This document shows positions 17,501 to 26,414 of a stretch of DNA of 64,000 nucleotides, piece after piece. Location: the IMG/VR virus record IMGVR_UViG_3300044682_000021, positions 1-64,000 of that record, one strand, 5' to 3'. The position numbers and the translations under genes are program-made. Every line of letters begins with the position of its first letter. Within the stretch, counting starts at the first letter, position 1. Below the pieces are notes generated by a model. That model worked only from the letters and a program-made list of their open reading frames with translations, did no database searches and had not been told where the DNA came from. The stretch comes from a virus.

Positions 17501-19434
17501 CTCGTTCCCCCGAGGCCCACGATGATCGTCTGGCCGCTGAGGAGTTGGTTATTCTGCGCGAGCACAGCTTGATAGGCGCTAGCGTCAGTTCCAGTCGGCA
17601 CGGGAGGCTGGACCGAGTGAATCGTGTTTCCGTTGCCGACGTTCCCGACGGTGCTTATGTTGTATGTGTTCGTCGCGACTAGGCTGTTGGCGTACCCTCC
17701 GCCCCCAGCAGAAATGTAGAGGGTGGACGAAGCGCTGATCGGGATCGCTCCTGTGTAAAGGACGCCCGTGGAACAAGCCGTGCCAAGGCTATTTACTGCC
17801 GGTGCGCCGGTAAAGTTATAGCACTGCAATGGGGCAATGTCTGTGCAGGCAACGGACTGAGTCGCACCGTAGGTGCCACCGGGAGGAGTACAGGACGGCG
17901 CTGGGGCAGTTAGGGTAAAGTAGGCGGACACAGACATCGCGGCAGACATGGTGACGACGCACGGCGCGGTGCCCGTGCAGACGCCGACCCAGCCGGAGAA
18001 GATACTCCCGGCGGATGCCGTGGCGGTCAGGGTGACCTGTGTGCCCGTATTCACATTCTCCGAGCAGATTGTAGGGCAGGAGATGCCGGCGGGACTGCTG
18101 GTCACAGTGCCAGCACCCGTACCACCAGTGGTGACGGTAAGTGGATAGGTGACGATTGATGTAACCGTTAGCGTGAAGTCTTGATAGTAAACCGTCGAAT
18201 TAAGCCCCAGCGCCTCAAAGATCAAAGGGTAGCTGCCGGTGACGGTCGGTGTCCCACTAAGTATCCCCGGCGAAACACCAGTAGGGTCACTGAACGACAC
18301 CCCGGCAGGCAGCGTCCCAGAGGTCAAGGCAATCGATGGAGCAGGATAACCTGTGGCGGTTACATCGAAAGAACTTGCCTGACCCTTGGTGAAGGTAGAG
18401 CTAGTCGCTGAGGTGAATACCGGATAGGCGTATACGGTGATGGTGAAACTTTGGGTTGCGTTCGGGGAAATACCATTCGCCGCCGTGATGGTAATCGGAA
18501 AGACTCCACCCGCTCCAGTGGGTGTTCCGAAAAGAGTTCCGCTGGCAGTTAACGTGATGCCGGGAGGGAGAGCGCCTGTCTCCGTGAAGGTCGGCGGAGG
18601 GAATCCGGTAGCGGCAACAGTAAAACTTCCTGCGCTGCCGACTGTAAATGAGGTATTGTTTGCGCTTGTGAATGCCGGGGCGCTGGTTCCCGTGGCAGCA
18701 CCAAATGTCATTTCGTCAATATAAACGCCGAGTGTGCCCCCGGCTGAATCGCTGCTCACGTCAAATTGCATCCCCCGGTCATCTGAATGGGTATTTACCC
18801 CCGAAGGATAAGACACGTTAAGATTGTATTTAGTGCCGTCCTGGATAATGTAGTCGTAATACTCGCAGGGCACCCCGCCGCAAGAGGTGTCGCCGGGGAC
18901 CCGATGGGCCTGAAACGAAATCTGGTGCCATGCGCCGCTGGTGAATGGGCAGGGCACGGCAGGGGAGGTGGGTTCCCATGTGGTCGTACCCGCGTTCCAC
19001 AATGACCAGATTACCGCTGTGCCATTCAGGCCGCATTGCGTGCCAAACATATAACGCACGGAGCCGGAGAACAGGTACATGTCTTGCCCGAAGATTTGAA
19101 ATGGCGCAGTGTTGACGATATAGGCATAATACGAACCAAAAAAGTAAGTGTCCGCATCATTCGCCCCCACGCTGCGCCCGAACTCAATATTGGCATAGTC
19201 CGTTCCCACATCTTCGAGATACATGGAGTTCCCGTCGATGGATGGAGAGGCGTTGAGATAGGTTTGCGCCCACGCCGTAGGAGTGGAATTGCCTCCAGCG
19301 CAACCGGGCGGCGGCAAAGCACCGCACGGAGGATTCTGCCAACCCGTCGATGAGTCGTCCAGATTGTAGTAGGACTGGCCCATGGCCGTCAGCGACAGCA
19401 GGCACAGCGCCATCAATATGAGCAGGCATCGCAT
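14548..19434 (-). CDS. giant multidomain secreted protein with signal peptide
   Basis: 1628 codons from ATG at 19434, fixed by TAATG overlap. A signal peptide (MRCLLILMALCLLSLTAMGQ) is followed by a LamG/jelly-roll-like region (to about 240), two putative Ig (He_PIG-like) domains (PPPTFTETGALPPGITLTAS and a second copy), a divergent InlB-type repeat (FSGWVGVCTGTAPCVVTMSA), a chitobiase C-terminal-like domain (GGTYGATQSVACTD, ISASSTLYISAG), a glycosidase-barrel-like region (YIRPGWEGGEISILG) and a beta-propeller-like C-terminal half. It probably binds or degrades glycans. In phages a protein of this place would be a tail spike, but the signal peptide argues for export. Confidence 0.7.
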   Translation of the reverse strand: MRCLLILMALCLLSLTAMGQSYYNLDDSSTGWQNPPCGALPPPGCAGGNSTPTAWAQTYLNASPSIDGNSMYLEDVGTDYANIEFGRSVGANDADTYFFGSYYAYIVNTAPFQIFGQDMYLFSGSVRYMFGTQCGLNGTAVIWSLWNAGTTTWEPTSPAVPCPFTSGAWHQISFQAHRVPGDTSCGGVPCEYYDYIIQDGTKYNLNVSYPSGVNTHSDDRGMQFDVSSDSAGGTLGVYIDEMTFGAATGTSAPAFTSANNTSFTVGSAGSFTVAATGFPPPTFTETGALPPGITLTASGTLFGTPTGAGGVFPITITAANGISPNATQSFTITVYAYPVFTSATSSTFTKGQASSFDVTATGYPAPSIALTSGTLPAGVSFSDPTGVSPGILSGTPTVTGSYPLIFEALGLNSTVYYQDFTLTVTSIVTYPLTVTTGGTGAGTVTSSPAGISCPTICSENVNTGTQVTLTATASAGSIFSGWVGVCTGTAPCVVTMSAAMSVSAYFTLTAPAPSCTPPGGTYGATQSVACTDIAPLQCYNFTGAPAVNSLGTACSTGVLYTGAIPISASSTLYISAGGGGYANSLVATNTYNISTVGNVGNGNTIHSVQPPVPTGTDASAYQAVLAQNNQLLSGQTIIVGLGGTSGFDQETGTGACAPSFTAGFALWDPIVAAYSTSLILSSATEGGTNSFTPQCVFSQAQADATFVGYGLGANPYLPGQYVLQNGKYWVVSNNSYTSPSLDNTCNISTGTLTFTGAGPYTDGTCTFTLSSVSSGAHAPPQDGYCSANYTCGGCWTTGAGFVININNLGACTLTQLYESEPIPTEPPISAWQTQVIDAAIPHYNGKVGYIRPGWEGGEISILGVNSGLWPNYGSTTNQQRAQALSGVKMYDQVIMAAGPTMTVDFDMHIVGSDQTYADQEAQLGHDLCATAIGTNGVQVNDIVALQNPANYPLVSTNIFSGDWPYNFSRFSTNACGQTMYHVHQTLTGSTPLDCAANITGPLGPLPSGSTYCSAGFPGILPFLVSMCTTGLNGGTVHICDHIFEMYATAPTNNPNSGIGNQAWPAGDVLLALDNTTYCSTNEAQCGPTVNYQPQINTYQAAMSLFLGAGYRLGTQPPTNVSFTIGRTLCGAPNYYCSTTSTTNPGTVTALFTGTTGVNQIAYDTSYNPFGTDCYTRATDSTTLGGKSVGNNTYSGGDNDIMWSKNSDFVGTTEGGYVYLLNLNVSGNCAQVLNTGNITGSGGIGVPGPFGFSKVTDNVFYNIKNSTQIEKNTITLPYNKSYTSTLVYDVSNCPALSGLSGWTWSGILGISNGDTRFALSLSNTGGQGTGVWVVVYDTTLGCAVENTGVYNATTNPLGQQYWNFGAASPSGTLAVANTCTTGQNCTCSGGTIHDAQFSGDGTEVVISEATPAWTLGACAGASVGTMFSIWNVGTQYTQYCSANVSGLGGLYCGGHDSVGTSRMVNEESTGAPVSTRALSNVLTYQQYQTGTPWAAHGFWAQPDQADDYPYVQTAYGLLSSGQDSGCGNPNACPITGGNAIFADYPSAVSAYPPGKTRTYFGHTYSCNTTSDSAYATCGGQGDYEFGCQYSIMSVSQDGNWAMVASGMLLGLGNDSLGNPRCDTFIVHLQ

Positions 19435-19826
19435 TAGGGGGCGGTCCAAGTGGTCGTGGATACACTCTGGCCCTGTGGCGGAACAGGCACAACGGTGGGA
19501 CTCGATGGCCCGCTCGTGCCGCACGGCGTCGTAAGCGGGCTAGTCGGCCCGCACGCCGGGTAGAGCGCGACTACGGAGTATCCGTAGGCCACGCCGACCG
19601 TCTCTTGAATCGTGATTGTCGGGTTCGTCAGCGGTGAAGCGTTGACGGGTGTACCCGTGACCACCGGAGTGCAGGAAGTCGCCGGAGGAGCAATCGCGCA
19701 ACTAAATACGTTGAAGCCAGTAGCGCCTGTAGGAGTGTTCCACGTTCCGATTACGGGCCGGGTGGCCGCCTGTGCGAAGGCTAAGGCTGCCGCAAGTACC
19801 ACCAGAAGGGGGAGTAGTTTTCTCAT
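19434..19826 (-). CDS. secreted FN3-like protein with signal peptide
   Basis: 130 codons; ATG at 19826 overlaps the previous stop by ATGA. MRK-LLPLLVVLAAALAFAQA is a clear type I signal peptide. The mature part carries one fibronectin III-like domain (IGTWNTPTGATGFNVFSCAI to YSVVALYPACGP) and a Thr/Ser/Pro-rich tail. The 3' end is coupled to the giant secreted protein. Probably an adhesive module working with its neighbours. Confidence 0.65.
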   Translation of the reverse strand: MRKLLPLLVVLAAALAFAQAATRPVIGTWNTPTGATGFNVFSCAIAPPATSCTPVVTGTPVNASPLTNPTITIQETVGVAYGYSVVALYPACGPTSPLTTPCGTSGPSSPTVVPVPPQGQSVSTTTWTAP

Positions 19827-22800
19827 TGATCGTATCCTGTCAGTCGGATTGCCACGCATACCGGACCGGATGTGTAGCTGCTGCCCATTGTAAAGGTCAT
19901 GGTTCCGAGAGTGCTACCGGAAACGTATGGCACGCTCCCAGTCATATAGGGGAGGTATGTCGGCGCGAACGTGGATAAGGGAGTGCAGGTGGTGCTCAGG
20001 AGGCCGTTGACCACGGTCCCGGACACGATCTGGATGAAGCCGACTGTGTGCGGCCCGATGCCGTTGTCGGTGACCGTGATCGAAGCGGTGGACGGCGGGA
20101 ACGCGGTTAAGATAAGCGCCTCGCCGGGGGTGGGGTTGGTGAGCGAACTGTTGGTGCAGTTCTGCGCCCCTCCGCCGCCGCTGGTGTACACATGACACAG
20201 CATAGGATCGTCGATCTGGTATAGGAGTGATCCAAGCGTCGTCTGGCATCCGGGATAGTTTGACGAACTCAATCGCAGGTAGCCTCCAACCGTAGAACCT
20301 TGCGAGCCTATCTCGTAGTCGGAAATGATGGATTCGTTCGAGATTGGATCGGTGCAGCCCGTAAGTGAGTCTGCGATCAGGTTCGTGGGATAGTTAGCGC
20401 CAACAGCGTTCAGATTGGTGAATTTTACTCCAGACGAATTGCCTACGTTAGAGATGCAGAGCAGAGCGCCAGCCGTGTTCATCTGACCTGAGTTCAGATT
20501 ATCGACCTGTAAACCTTTTACGCCCGCGCCTGCACCCACGCGGAGGCCACACGCACTTGAGGCGTTCGCCGATTCGACGTGCATGGTTTCGATCACCATG
20601 CCAGTGCCATCAAGAATGTCCACGATGTTCGTCGGGGCGGTGCCCACGAATCCGCTGTTCACCGTGACTGTGGTATGCGGTCCGATGTAAGCAGGTCCAG
20701 CCTCACCGACCACGCCGGTGCTGATGGCCATGAGCACGGAGTCGGAGGTCGAGGTTTCGTTGCGGTTAATGTAGATATTGCCCGGTCCGGCGAGAGAATT
20801 CTGCGACCCCGGCCCGTTGTTCGTACCTGGCACGAACGACATCGAGACAACGATGGCGCGGCGAGTGGTTGCGGAAGTCCAATTGAGCGCAATGGCGGCG
20901 GCGGTTGACTGAAGAACATACTCCATACCCTGCAACGCCGTCCCGATCACGAGTTGGCACGCGGAGGCCGCGCAGCCGGAGGTCGTCCCTGCGGCGAAGG
21001 TAGCGCCAGAGGTTTCCGCCTCAATCCAGCAGGTGACGAGTTCGTTGTTCTTGGTGGGCGTGATCGAGGGGCACGCTGGCGCGGAGGTTGTGACCACCGC
21101 GACTGCTACTTGGTCGATGGTGCCAAGCGATATCATGTTCTTCCACTCAGCAGCCTCAGCGGCAAAGTAGGACGCGGTGGCGGCGCTGAAGTTGTATTTA
21201 ATGGACTGTCCCGAGGGAGCGGCGTTGATGTTCTGCGCGTAGCCGCACTGCATCGTATAAAGGCCGTCCGTCTGGAGAGAGCCGGAGACAAGGGAGTAGG
21301 GATTAGAGGCGGTGTCGGTAATGGTAGAGAGGGAGGGCGAGCCAGCGGATGTCTTCCACATACCGCAGGTAGGGACGGTGTCGCCAGCGACCTGCGCGGA
21401 AGGAAGGGGGAGGGCGCAGTTGGTGCAGGCGGTAGATGTGGTCGTGGAGTTCGATTGCAGCGGCGCTCCGATGGCCACTTGCACGAACGCCCCGCCGAAT
21501 CCCACACTGACGGAGTGGTTGCCGCAGCCGTGGACCGCATAGAATTGCGGACCCGTGTGTTCTTCTCCCACGAAGTTGGCGAGGCAGATCAGGCCGGGAT
21601 TGGATTGCCCGTCAATGGCGAATCCAGACATGATTGCGTCTTGAATGCCGCCGTAGTTGAAGTTGCAGGTTATGCCGTCATCGGTCCAGCCTACGACGCA
21701 ATAGGTGGGAGTGGTCGCACTTGTAGGGAAGAACACGCCATTGCAATTAAGGTTGCCTGAGATGCAGACTTGGAAGTCCGTCGAGTCGATCCCCATGCCC
21801 CGCATATCCGTGCGGGCCTGCATAAACACGAGGTTCGGGCCTTGTACGTTGATCGTCCCTTGCGGCAGGAGGATCGGTGGTCCTGTGTAGCCGGACACGT
21901 AGTCCGACGTGCCCCATTTGATCGCCGCGCCTTGAATGTTGAATGACCGTGCGTCCAGTTGGACGCCGTCGTTGAAGTGGAGTATCTTACATGCCGCGAT
22001 GGCTGCACCGAGGTCCGTACTGCCGCAGGCTGTATAGACATCGACCCAGGCTGTAACCGAGGTCGCGCCGGGGTTTGCTGTGGTCCCAAGTGCGCCTACG
22101 AATGGCTCGCCCGCGTCCAAAGCGGATGGATTGGTCTGGTATATAAGGTCGGCAGGCTGTGTCATCGAGCCGCCAATGCACTCTTGCAGGTAGTGGTCGA
22201 GTCCAACGCCGAAGTTGGTGAATCCCACAGAGGGACAGCTCAAGGTGGCGTTCGGCGAGTTAAGGATTTGGTACGCCCCGGCGACGGTGAGTTGCCCAGT
22301 GATGTTGATGTTGGTGGCGGTCAGGTTGACGCAGGTGAGAGTGGAGATGCCGTCGTAAGAGCAAACGCCTGCGACCGAGCCCGCGGAATTCCACAGAAGT
22401 TGGCCGGGAGAGGAGGACCCCGTGCCGCCGGGCGAGCCACAGGCCCATGCGGTTCCATTCCAGATGAGCGCGTTCCCGCTGGAACAGGTCAGGATCAGGC
22501 CGAGGGTGGTTCCGGTGACCACCAGCCCACCGTTTGCGGTCGCTCCCGTGATGCCGCCGCCACTACCCCCGCCTCCTTGCACCGCCACGTCTACGAGCGT
22601 AACGGTCGTGGTGATGGTGCCGCCTGCCGAGCAGCCGTTGAGCAAGGGAACACAGTAAGTGGTGCCGACGGTCACGATATCGTACTGTGAGGCGGTCGAG
22701 GCCCAGAAGCTGTAGGAGCCGTCGGAGTTGGCGGTGAAGGGATTAGAGAGGGTGCCGCCGGAACCGTTCGAGTAAATCGTGGCGAGAACGTTGGTGCCTG

Positions 22801-23047
22801 TGTTGTAGACGGTCACCGTGCAGAGCGGCATCGACACCTGCGCAGGCCCAGTGGACGCTAACCCTTGGACGACGATGGAGAGGCCGCCCTCCTGACACCA
22901 CAGCGGGGGCGTCTTCGCAGTCTGGGCAGAGAGGGACGCGGCGGCGAGGAGGAGGGCGAGGATGAGGAGGGTCCACCTAAACGAACTCAGTACAGATTGC
23001 AGCGTGATCTTAGCAGGGGAGGAGAAGAGGTTGTGTGTCACTTGCAA
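19823..23047 (-). CDS. tail-spike-like beta-helix protein with N-terminal signal-like segment
   Basis: 1074 codons. After a basic start, FRWTLLILALLLAAASLSAQ (about residues 24-43) looks like a signal peptide or membrane anchor. A small N-terminal beta domain, Gly-rich linkers (GGGGSGGG) and then a pectate-lyase-like right-handed beta-helix follow (DVYTACGSTDLGAAIAAC; GIQDAIMSGFAIDGQSNPG). A long beta C-terminal part ends in YTSGPVCVAIRLTGYDQ. The layout is that of a phage polysaccharide-degrading tail spike. It overlaps the gene upstream by 10 bases and couples to the gene downstream by ATGA. Confidence 0.7.
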   Translation of the reverse strand: MQVTHNLFSSPAKITLQSVLSSFRWTLLILALLLAAASLSAQTAKTPPLWCQEGGLSIVVQGLASTGPAQVSMPLCTVTVYNTGTNVLATIYSNGSGGTLSNPFTANSDGSYSFWASTASQYDIVTVGTTYCVPLLNGCSAGGTITTTVTLVDVAVQGGGGSGGGITGATANGGLVVTGTTLGLILTCSSGNALIWNGTAWACGSPGGTGSSSPGQLLWNSAGSVAGVCSYDGISTLTCVNLTATNINITGQLTVAGAYQILNSPNATLSCPSVGFTNFGVGLDHYLQECIGGSMTQPADLIYQTNPSALDAGEPFVGALGTTANPGATSVTAWVDVYTACGSTDLGAAIAACKILHFNDGVQLDARSFNIQGAAIKWGTSDYVSGYTGPPILLPQGTINVQGPNLVFMQARTDMRGMGIDSTDFQVCISGNLNCNGVFFPTSATTPTYCVVGWTDDGITCNFNYGGIQDAIMSGFAIDGQSNPGLICLANFVGEEHTGPQFYAVHGCGNHSVSVGFGGAFVQVAIGAPLQSNSTTTSTACTNCALPLPSAQVAGDTVPTCGMWKTSAGSPSLSTITDTASNPYSLVSGSLQTDGLYTMQCGYAQNINAAPSGQSIKYNFSAATASYFAAEAAEWKNMISLGTIDQVAVAVVTTSAPACPSITPTKNNELVTCWIEAETSGATFAAGTTSGCAASACQLVIGTALQGMEYVLQSTAAAIALNWTSATTRRAIVVSMSFVPGTNNGPGSQNSLAGPGNIYINRNETSTSDSVLMAISTGVVGEAGPAYIGPHTTVTVNSGFVGTAPTNIVDILDGTGMVIETMHVESANASSACGLRVGAGAGVKGLQVDNLNSGQMNTAGALLCISNVGNSSGVKFTNLNAVGANYPTNLIADSLTGCTDPISNESIISDYEIGSQGSTVGGYLRLSSSNYPGCQTTLGSLLYQIDDPMLCHVYTSGGGGAQNCTNSSLTNPTPGEALILTAFPPSTASITVTDNGIGPHTVGFIQIVSGTVVNGLLSTTCTPLSTFAPTYLPYMTGSVPYVSGSTLGTMTFTMGSSYTSGPVCVAIRLTGYDQ

Positions 23048-24885
23048 TCCTCCACGAAGGTGTAGGATTGGGAAGCGGTTGGCGTGCCGGTAAACGTGAT
23101 GGTGTCGGTTGTGGCCGTGATGACGTGTGAGGGGTTCGAGAGCGTGCTGAAGGTGCCACCGTCTTGAATCAGTGTGCAGCTTGGAGCTATCAGGAAGCCG
23201 GGAAGCCCGTTCTCCGTTGGAAAAGTGTAGGTCAAGACTGGCGATGCTGAGCCAGTCACGGTAGTTGTGATGGTGAATTGCGAGTGCCGCGCATCGCCGG
23301 TGATGGTCCCTACACTGCTGGTGCCCCAGCCGGAAGTGAGCGCGTAGTTAGCCGCTATGGGAGCGAGTCCGGTGATTGAGCAGGAACCGAATAGGACGCC
23401 GCCGGAAGAGAAATAATACGTTTCGGTGCCGACTTTTTTGAAGATGTTCCCGCAGTCATCGAAAATGATGCCTTGGTTGTAAATGATTCCCGTACTGGCC
23501 GTGCCTGTGCCAACCACTTGGGTTTCGATGAGATGTAGAATGTCGGTGCTTGCGTTGGTGAAAACGGCGTGACCGGCGGATGCGTTGGCGTAAATTTTCC
23601 CGTTGGTAATCTTCATCGTGCCAGCGCCGGTTACGGTGCCGCTTTGCGTGACGCAGCTACCGACGCCGACGATGTTTACGCCGCAACATGCGCCGTTTGG
23701 TAATCCGAATTCGTCACCATCGGAGTTCCAGTTTCCACCGCCAATCACGCAAGCGGTCATCGCGCCCGCCGAGCCGTAGTTGCCGCCAACCGTGAAGTAG
23801 TCGTTCGGATTGGAAGCGTTGTTAACTTCAAGCGCCGTGCCGCCGTTGTCGTACGCGACGGGAAAATATTCTACTACAGGCCCAAGGCCGCCGCCGCTAC
23901 CGATGACGTGACCAACGTAACCGAAGCCGTCTTCCTCCATGTGACGCGTGTCGATTTCGCCGCCGATAATTTCCCACCCTACGCCAAGCGCCGTTGCGGT
24001 TGTTGAAGACGTTCCACTGCCCCACGCCAGAAAGTCGATGTCATGCGCTTTGGAATTGTTGGACGCATCCAGCTCGAATCCGATCTTGCTGTTAAAGGCC
24101 GACCCGACTGCGCTGTTCCCGCCGCCGTGGATCGTGAAACAACAGAAATCCATGCCGTCGCCATTCCCGCCGAAACAAGCCACGCCGCTAATCCCACTGT
24201 TGCAAGTGGGACCGCTGAAAGATGGCGTTGGTAAAATGTAAGTGGCAGTGATTCCTTGCCCAACCAGCGACGGTCCATGACGCGTGCTGCCAACCGCCGT
24301 CGTGCCGCAAGTTGTACCGCTTCCGATAAACGAAGCGGTGCTTACCAAAATCATAGCGGGGCCAGTATTTTCCGGGTTGAGGCCGGGAAGAATCAACGGC
24401 ACGCAGGCGGTAAGAGCTGCCGTCCACGCCGTTGCTACTTGCGTGCTTTCGTCCGTTCCCCACGACAGCAAACAGGCGTTGGTAGCGCAATTGGCGGTTA
24501 CGTTTGCTGATGCGTGAATCTGGGTATTGCTGTCCACCGACAGGATCGTCGTTCCAACCGGCGTGATAAGAGTGGCCCCGGCCATTGCGCCAAAGCCGGT
24601 TGCCGTCAGGTTGGACATGTAGAGAACCTGTCCAGCGGTTGCGTTCGTCGTGAAGTTGCACGTGGCGCACGTAATGACTTCAGTTGGCGCGCCGGTAACG
24701 ACGGCCAAGCTGGACTGGTGTCCCTCACCCACCACTCCATAAGCAGTGGCATAAATGCCGTTGCTGGCGCTGCCTCCGCCATTGCTGCTGCTGCCACTGC
24801 CACCTCCGCTCATATTGGATTGCGCGGTTGCGGCGAGGGGGGATAGGCATAGCAGGATAGCGAGGAAGAGTCGGCGGATCATCAT
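23038..24885 (-). CDS. second tail-spike-like protein with signal peptide
   Basis: About 615 codons from the double ATG at 24885/24882. MMIRRLFLAILLCLSPLAATAQ is a good signal peptide. A Gly/Ser-rich stalk (SNMSGGGSGSSSNGGG) precedes a beta-helix-like body (IGFELDASNNSKAHDIDFLA; ALEVNNASNPNDYFTVGG) and a small C-terminal sandwich (FTITTTVTGSASPVLTYTFP) ending near TFVEDCK. It contains many Cys for a cytoplasmic protein, which fits export. It probably acts with the adjacent 1074-residue spike. Confidence 0.65.
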   Translation of the reverse strand: MMIRRLFLAILLCLSPLAATAQSNMSGGGSGSSSNGGGSASNGIYATAYGVVGEGHQSSLAVVTGAPTEVITCATCNFTTNATAGQVLYMSNLTATGFGAMAGATLITPVGTTILSVDSNTQIHASANVTANCATNACLLSWGTDESTQVATAWTAALTACVPLILPGLNPENTGPAMILVSTASFIGSGTTCGTTAVGSTRHGPSLVGQGITATYILPTPSFSGPTCNSGISGVACFGGNGDGMDFCCFTIHGGGNSAVGSAFNSKIGFELDASNNSKAHDIDFLAWGSGTSSTTATALGVGWEIIGGEIDTRHMEEDGFGYVGHVIGSGGGLGPVVEYFPVAYDNGGTALEVNNASNPNDYFTVGGNYGSAGAMTACVIGGGNWNSDGDEFGLPNGACCGVNIVGVGSCVTQSGTVTGAGTMKITNGKIYANASAGHAVFTNASTDILHLIETQVVGTGTASTGIIYNQGIIFDDCGNIFKKVGTETYYFSSGGVLFGSCSITGLAPIAANYALTSGWGTSSVGTITGDARHSQFTITTTVTGSASPVLTYTFPTENGLPGFLIAPSCTLIQDGGTFSTLSNPSHVITATTDTITFTGTPTASQSYTFVEDCK

Positions 24886-25919
24886 GGCAGGCCACCTGGA
24901 TTTGCGGTTCCGCCCAAAGTGTTGTAAAAGGCCCACAGGCTGCTCCCGTCGTCAATTCTATACGACGTGTACCAGTTGTCCACCCGTTCCCGGTCGGCGC
25001 GACGGTAGATGCCCAGCAGGGACTCGTACTCCGCCTTGGCTGCACCCATCAGGTACTTGAAGTCCGGGCCGACGTTGCGCGGCGATGTGCCCTTGTTCGC
25101 CTCCGCCCACTCGTAGGCGTAGACGCGGGCAAGGGCGACGACGCAGTCCTGCCCCACCGCGAACGGCAGGGTGTCGGTCGGGTTGACGAGGTCGGTGCCT
25201 GAGCGGATGCCATAGAGTTGATAGTTGACGTTGTAGGTCGGCGCGCCCCACAGCTCGTGGAGCAGGTCGCCGTAGGAGGCGGAGGCGGGATTCTGGTCGG
25301 TGTCGAATGGCACCACGTCGGTAGGGATGCCGTACCATGTGCGTTGCGGATCGCGCATGTCGAGGTCGCGGCGGGTGTAGCGCTCCGTGTACAGAGAGCG
25401 GAAGTTGGCCATGTCGCGGATCGAGATCCACGACTTCCAGTCCGCGATAGGGACGTTGCGCGTGTTGGCGACGTAGTAGCACTGGTAAATTTGAAAGGCC
25501 GAGCCGCCCACGCCGAGGGAGCCGGGCGTGGAGCCTTCGCCCCACCAGCGGTCGAGGGTAAGCGTGGTAAGGCCCGCGGACGGCGTGTTGACCGCGTAGC
25601 CCCAGATGTTGTAAAGGCCGGAGGAGGCGATGCGGAACTGGCGCTGGGTGATGAGGGAGAAGGGCTGGGTGGGCAGGAGAGTCGCCAGGTTGGCGGCGTC
25701 GGCGGTACCCAGCACCACCGTGTTCGTGCCCTGAGAGACGGTCGCGGAGGAGCCGACGTATTGCGGCGGCGCGATCCACTGGCCGTCGAACAGGAGGAAG
25801 GACCACAGGTTGCGTTCGCGGATGGCGCGCCATGCGCGGTTGATGAGGGTCTTCGAGTAGGCGTAGGGCAGCTTCGGTACCGAGCCGCGGAGTTCCGCCT
25901 GCATGTCCATCAGACTCAC
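24882..25919 (-). CDS. head-to-tail adaptor-like protein
   Basis: 345 codons; GTG start with GGGAGG 7 bases upstream. The N-terminus (MDMQAELRGSVPKLPYAYSK, TLINRAWRAIRERNLWSFLL) is the helical pattern 'L-x-G ... A-x-x-x-I-N-R-A-W-R-x-I' that opens many podovirus adaptor proteins of the T7 gp11/P22 gp4 position. A beta insertion (SSATVSQGTNTVVLG) and a helical C-terminal part follow. It would form a ring under the portal. It is the first gene after the capsid-unit terminator. Confidence 0.65.
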   Translation of the reverse strand: MSLMDMQAELRGSVPKLPYAYSKTLINRAWRAIRERNLWSFLLFDGQWIAPPQYVGSSATVSQGTNTVVLGTADAANLATLLPTQPFSLITQRQFRIASSGLYNIWGYAVNTPSAGLTTLTLDRWWGEGSTPGSLGVGGSAFQIYQCYYVANTRNVPIADWKSWISIRDMANFRSLYTERYTRRDLDMRDPQRTWYGIPTDVVPFDTDQNPASASYGDLLHELWGAPTYNVNYQLYGIRSGTDLVNPTDTLPFAVGQDCVVALARVYAYEWAEANKGTSPRNVGPDFKYLMGAAKAEYESLLGIYRRADRERVDNWYTSYRIDDGSSLWAFYNTLGGTANPGGLP

Positions 25920-25934
25920 GCCAAGCCTCCCTGT

Positions 25935-25960
25935 AAAAACGGCGCGACCGAAGCCGCGCC
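25935..25960 (-). terminator. intrinsic terminator after the capsid genes
   Basis: Read on the minus strand, an 8-bp stem (GGCGCGGC/GTCGCGCC, one G-U pair) closed by a TTCG tetraloop is followed by G and five T. It lies between the 138-codon structural gene and the adaptor gene and would lower expression of the tail region relative to capsid genes. Confidence 0.85.
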
Positions 25961-25994
25961 AACCTCACCCGTTACACACTCACATTCACACTCA

Positions 25995-26411
25995 TTAGAC
26001 CATCGTGGCAAAGAGCCGCAACGTCTCCGCGCTCAGGTTAGTCGCGTTGGTCACCTCGGTCGAGATCGCGCCGAAGGGTGCCGCAGTGGTGAACCATTGC
26101 AGCACAATCTGCGAAAACGCACTGCCCACAGGATACACGACAGTCGGCGTAGTGGTCGTGTTCCCGGTGAACATTTTGACGAGGTAGTTGCCTGAGGCCG
26201 TGTAGAACTCGGTGAACCCGCCGAACGCTCCGCTTACTTGGTCGATCCCGCCAAAGCCGAGGTCGGAGGCGCGAATGATGTCGCCCGCGTTGGCCCCGCC
26301 CGTGGTGCCGATGTTGTTGTAGGACGCAGGGCCAGTGTGGTCCCACATCATCTGGTACTTCGAGCCCCACGGTTGCGGGTAGCCAAATACTGGTGTGTTG
26401 ACGTTCGCCAT
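25995..26411 (-). CDS. small virion protein (head region)
   Basis: 138 codons with GGGAGG 9 bases upstream. The chain MANVNTPVFGYPQPWGSKYQ is beta-rich with Gly and Thr, contains FTEFYTASGNYLVKMFTG and has no motif. It is the last gene before the intrinsic terminator and probably a decoration or neck component. Confidence 0.6.
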   Translation of the reverse strand: MANVNTPVFGYPQPWGSKYQMMWDHTGPASYNNIGTTGGANAGDIIRASDLGFGGIDQVSGAFGGFTEFYTASGNYLVKMFTGNTTTTPTVVYPVGSAFSQIVLQWFTTAAPFGAISTEVTNATNLSAETLRLFATMV

Positions 26412-26414
26412 GAG

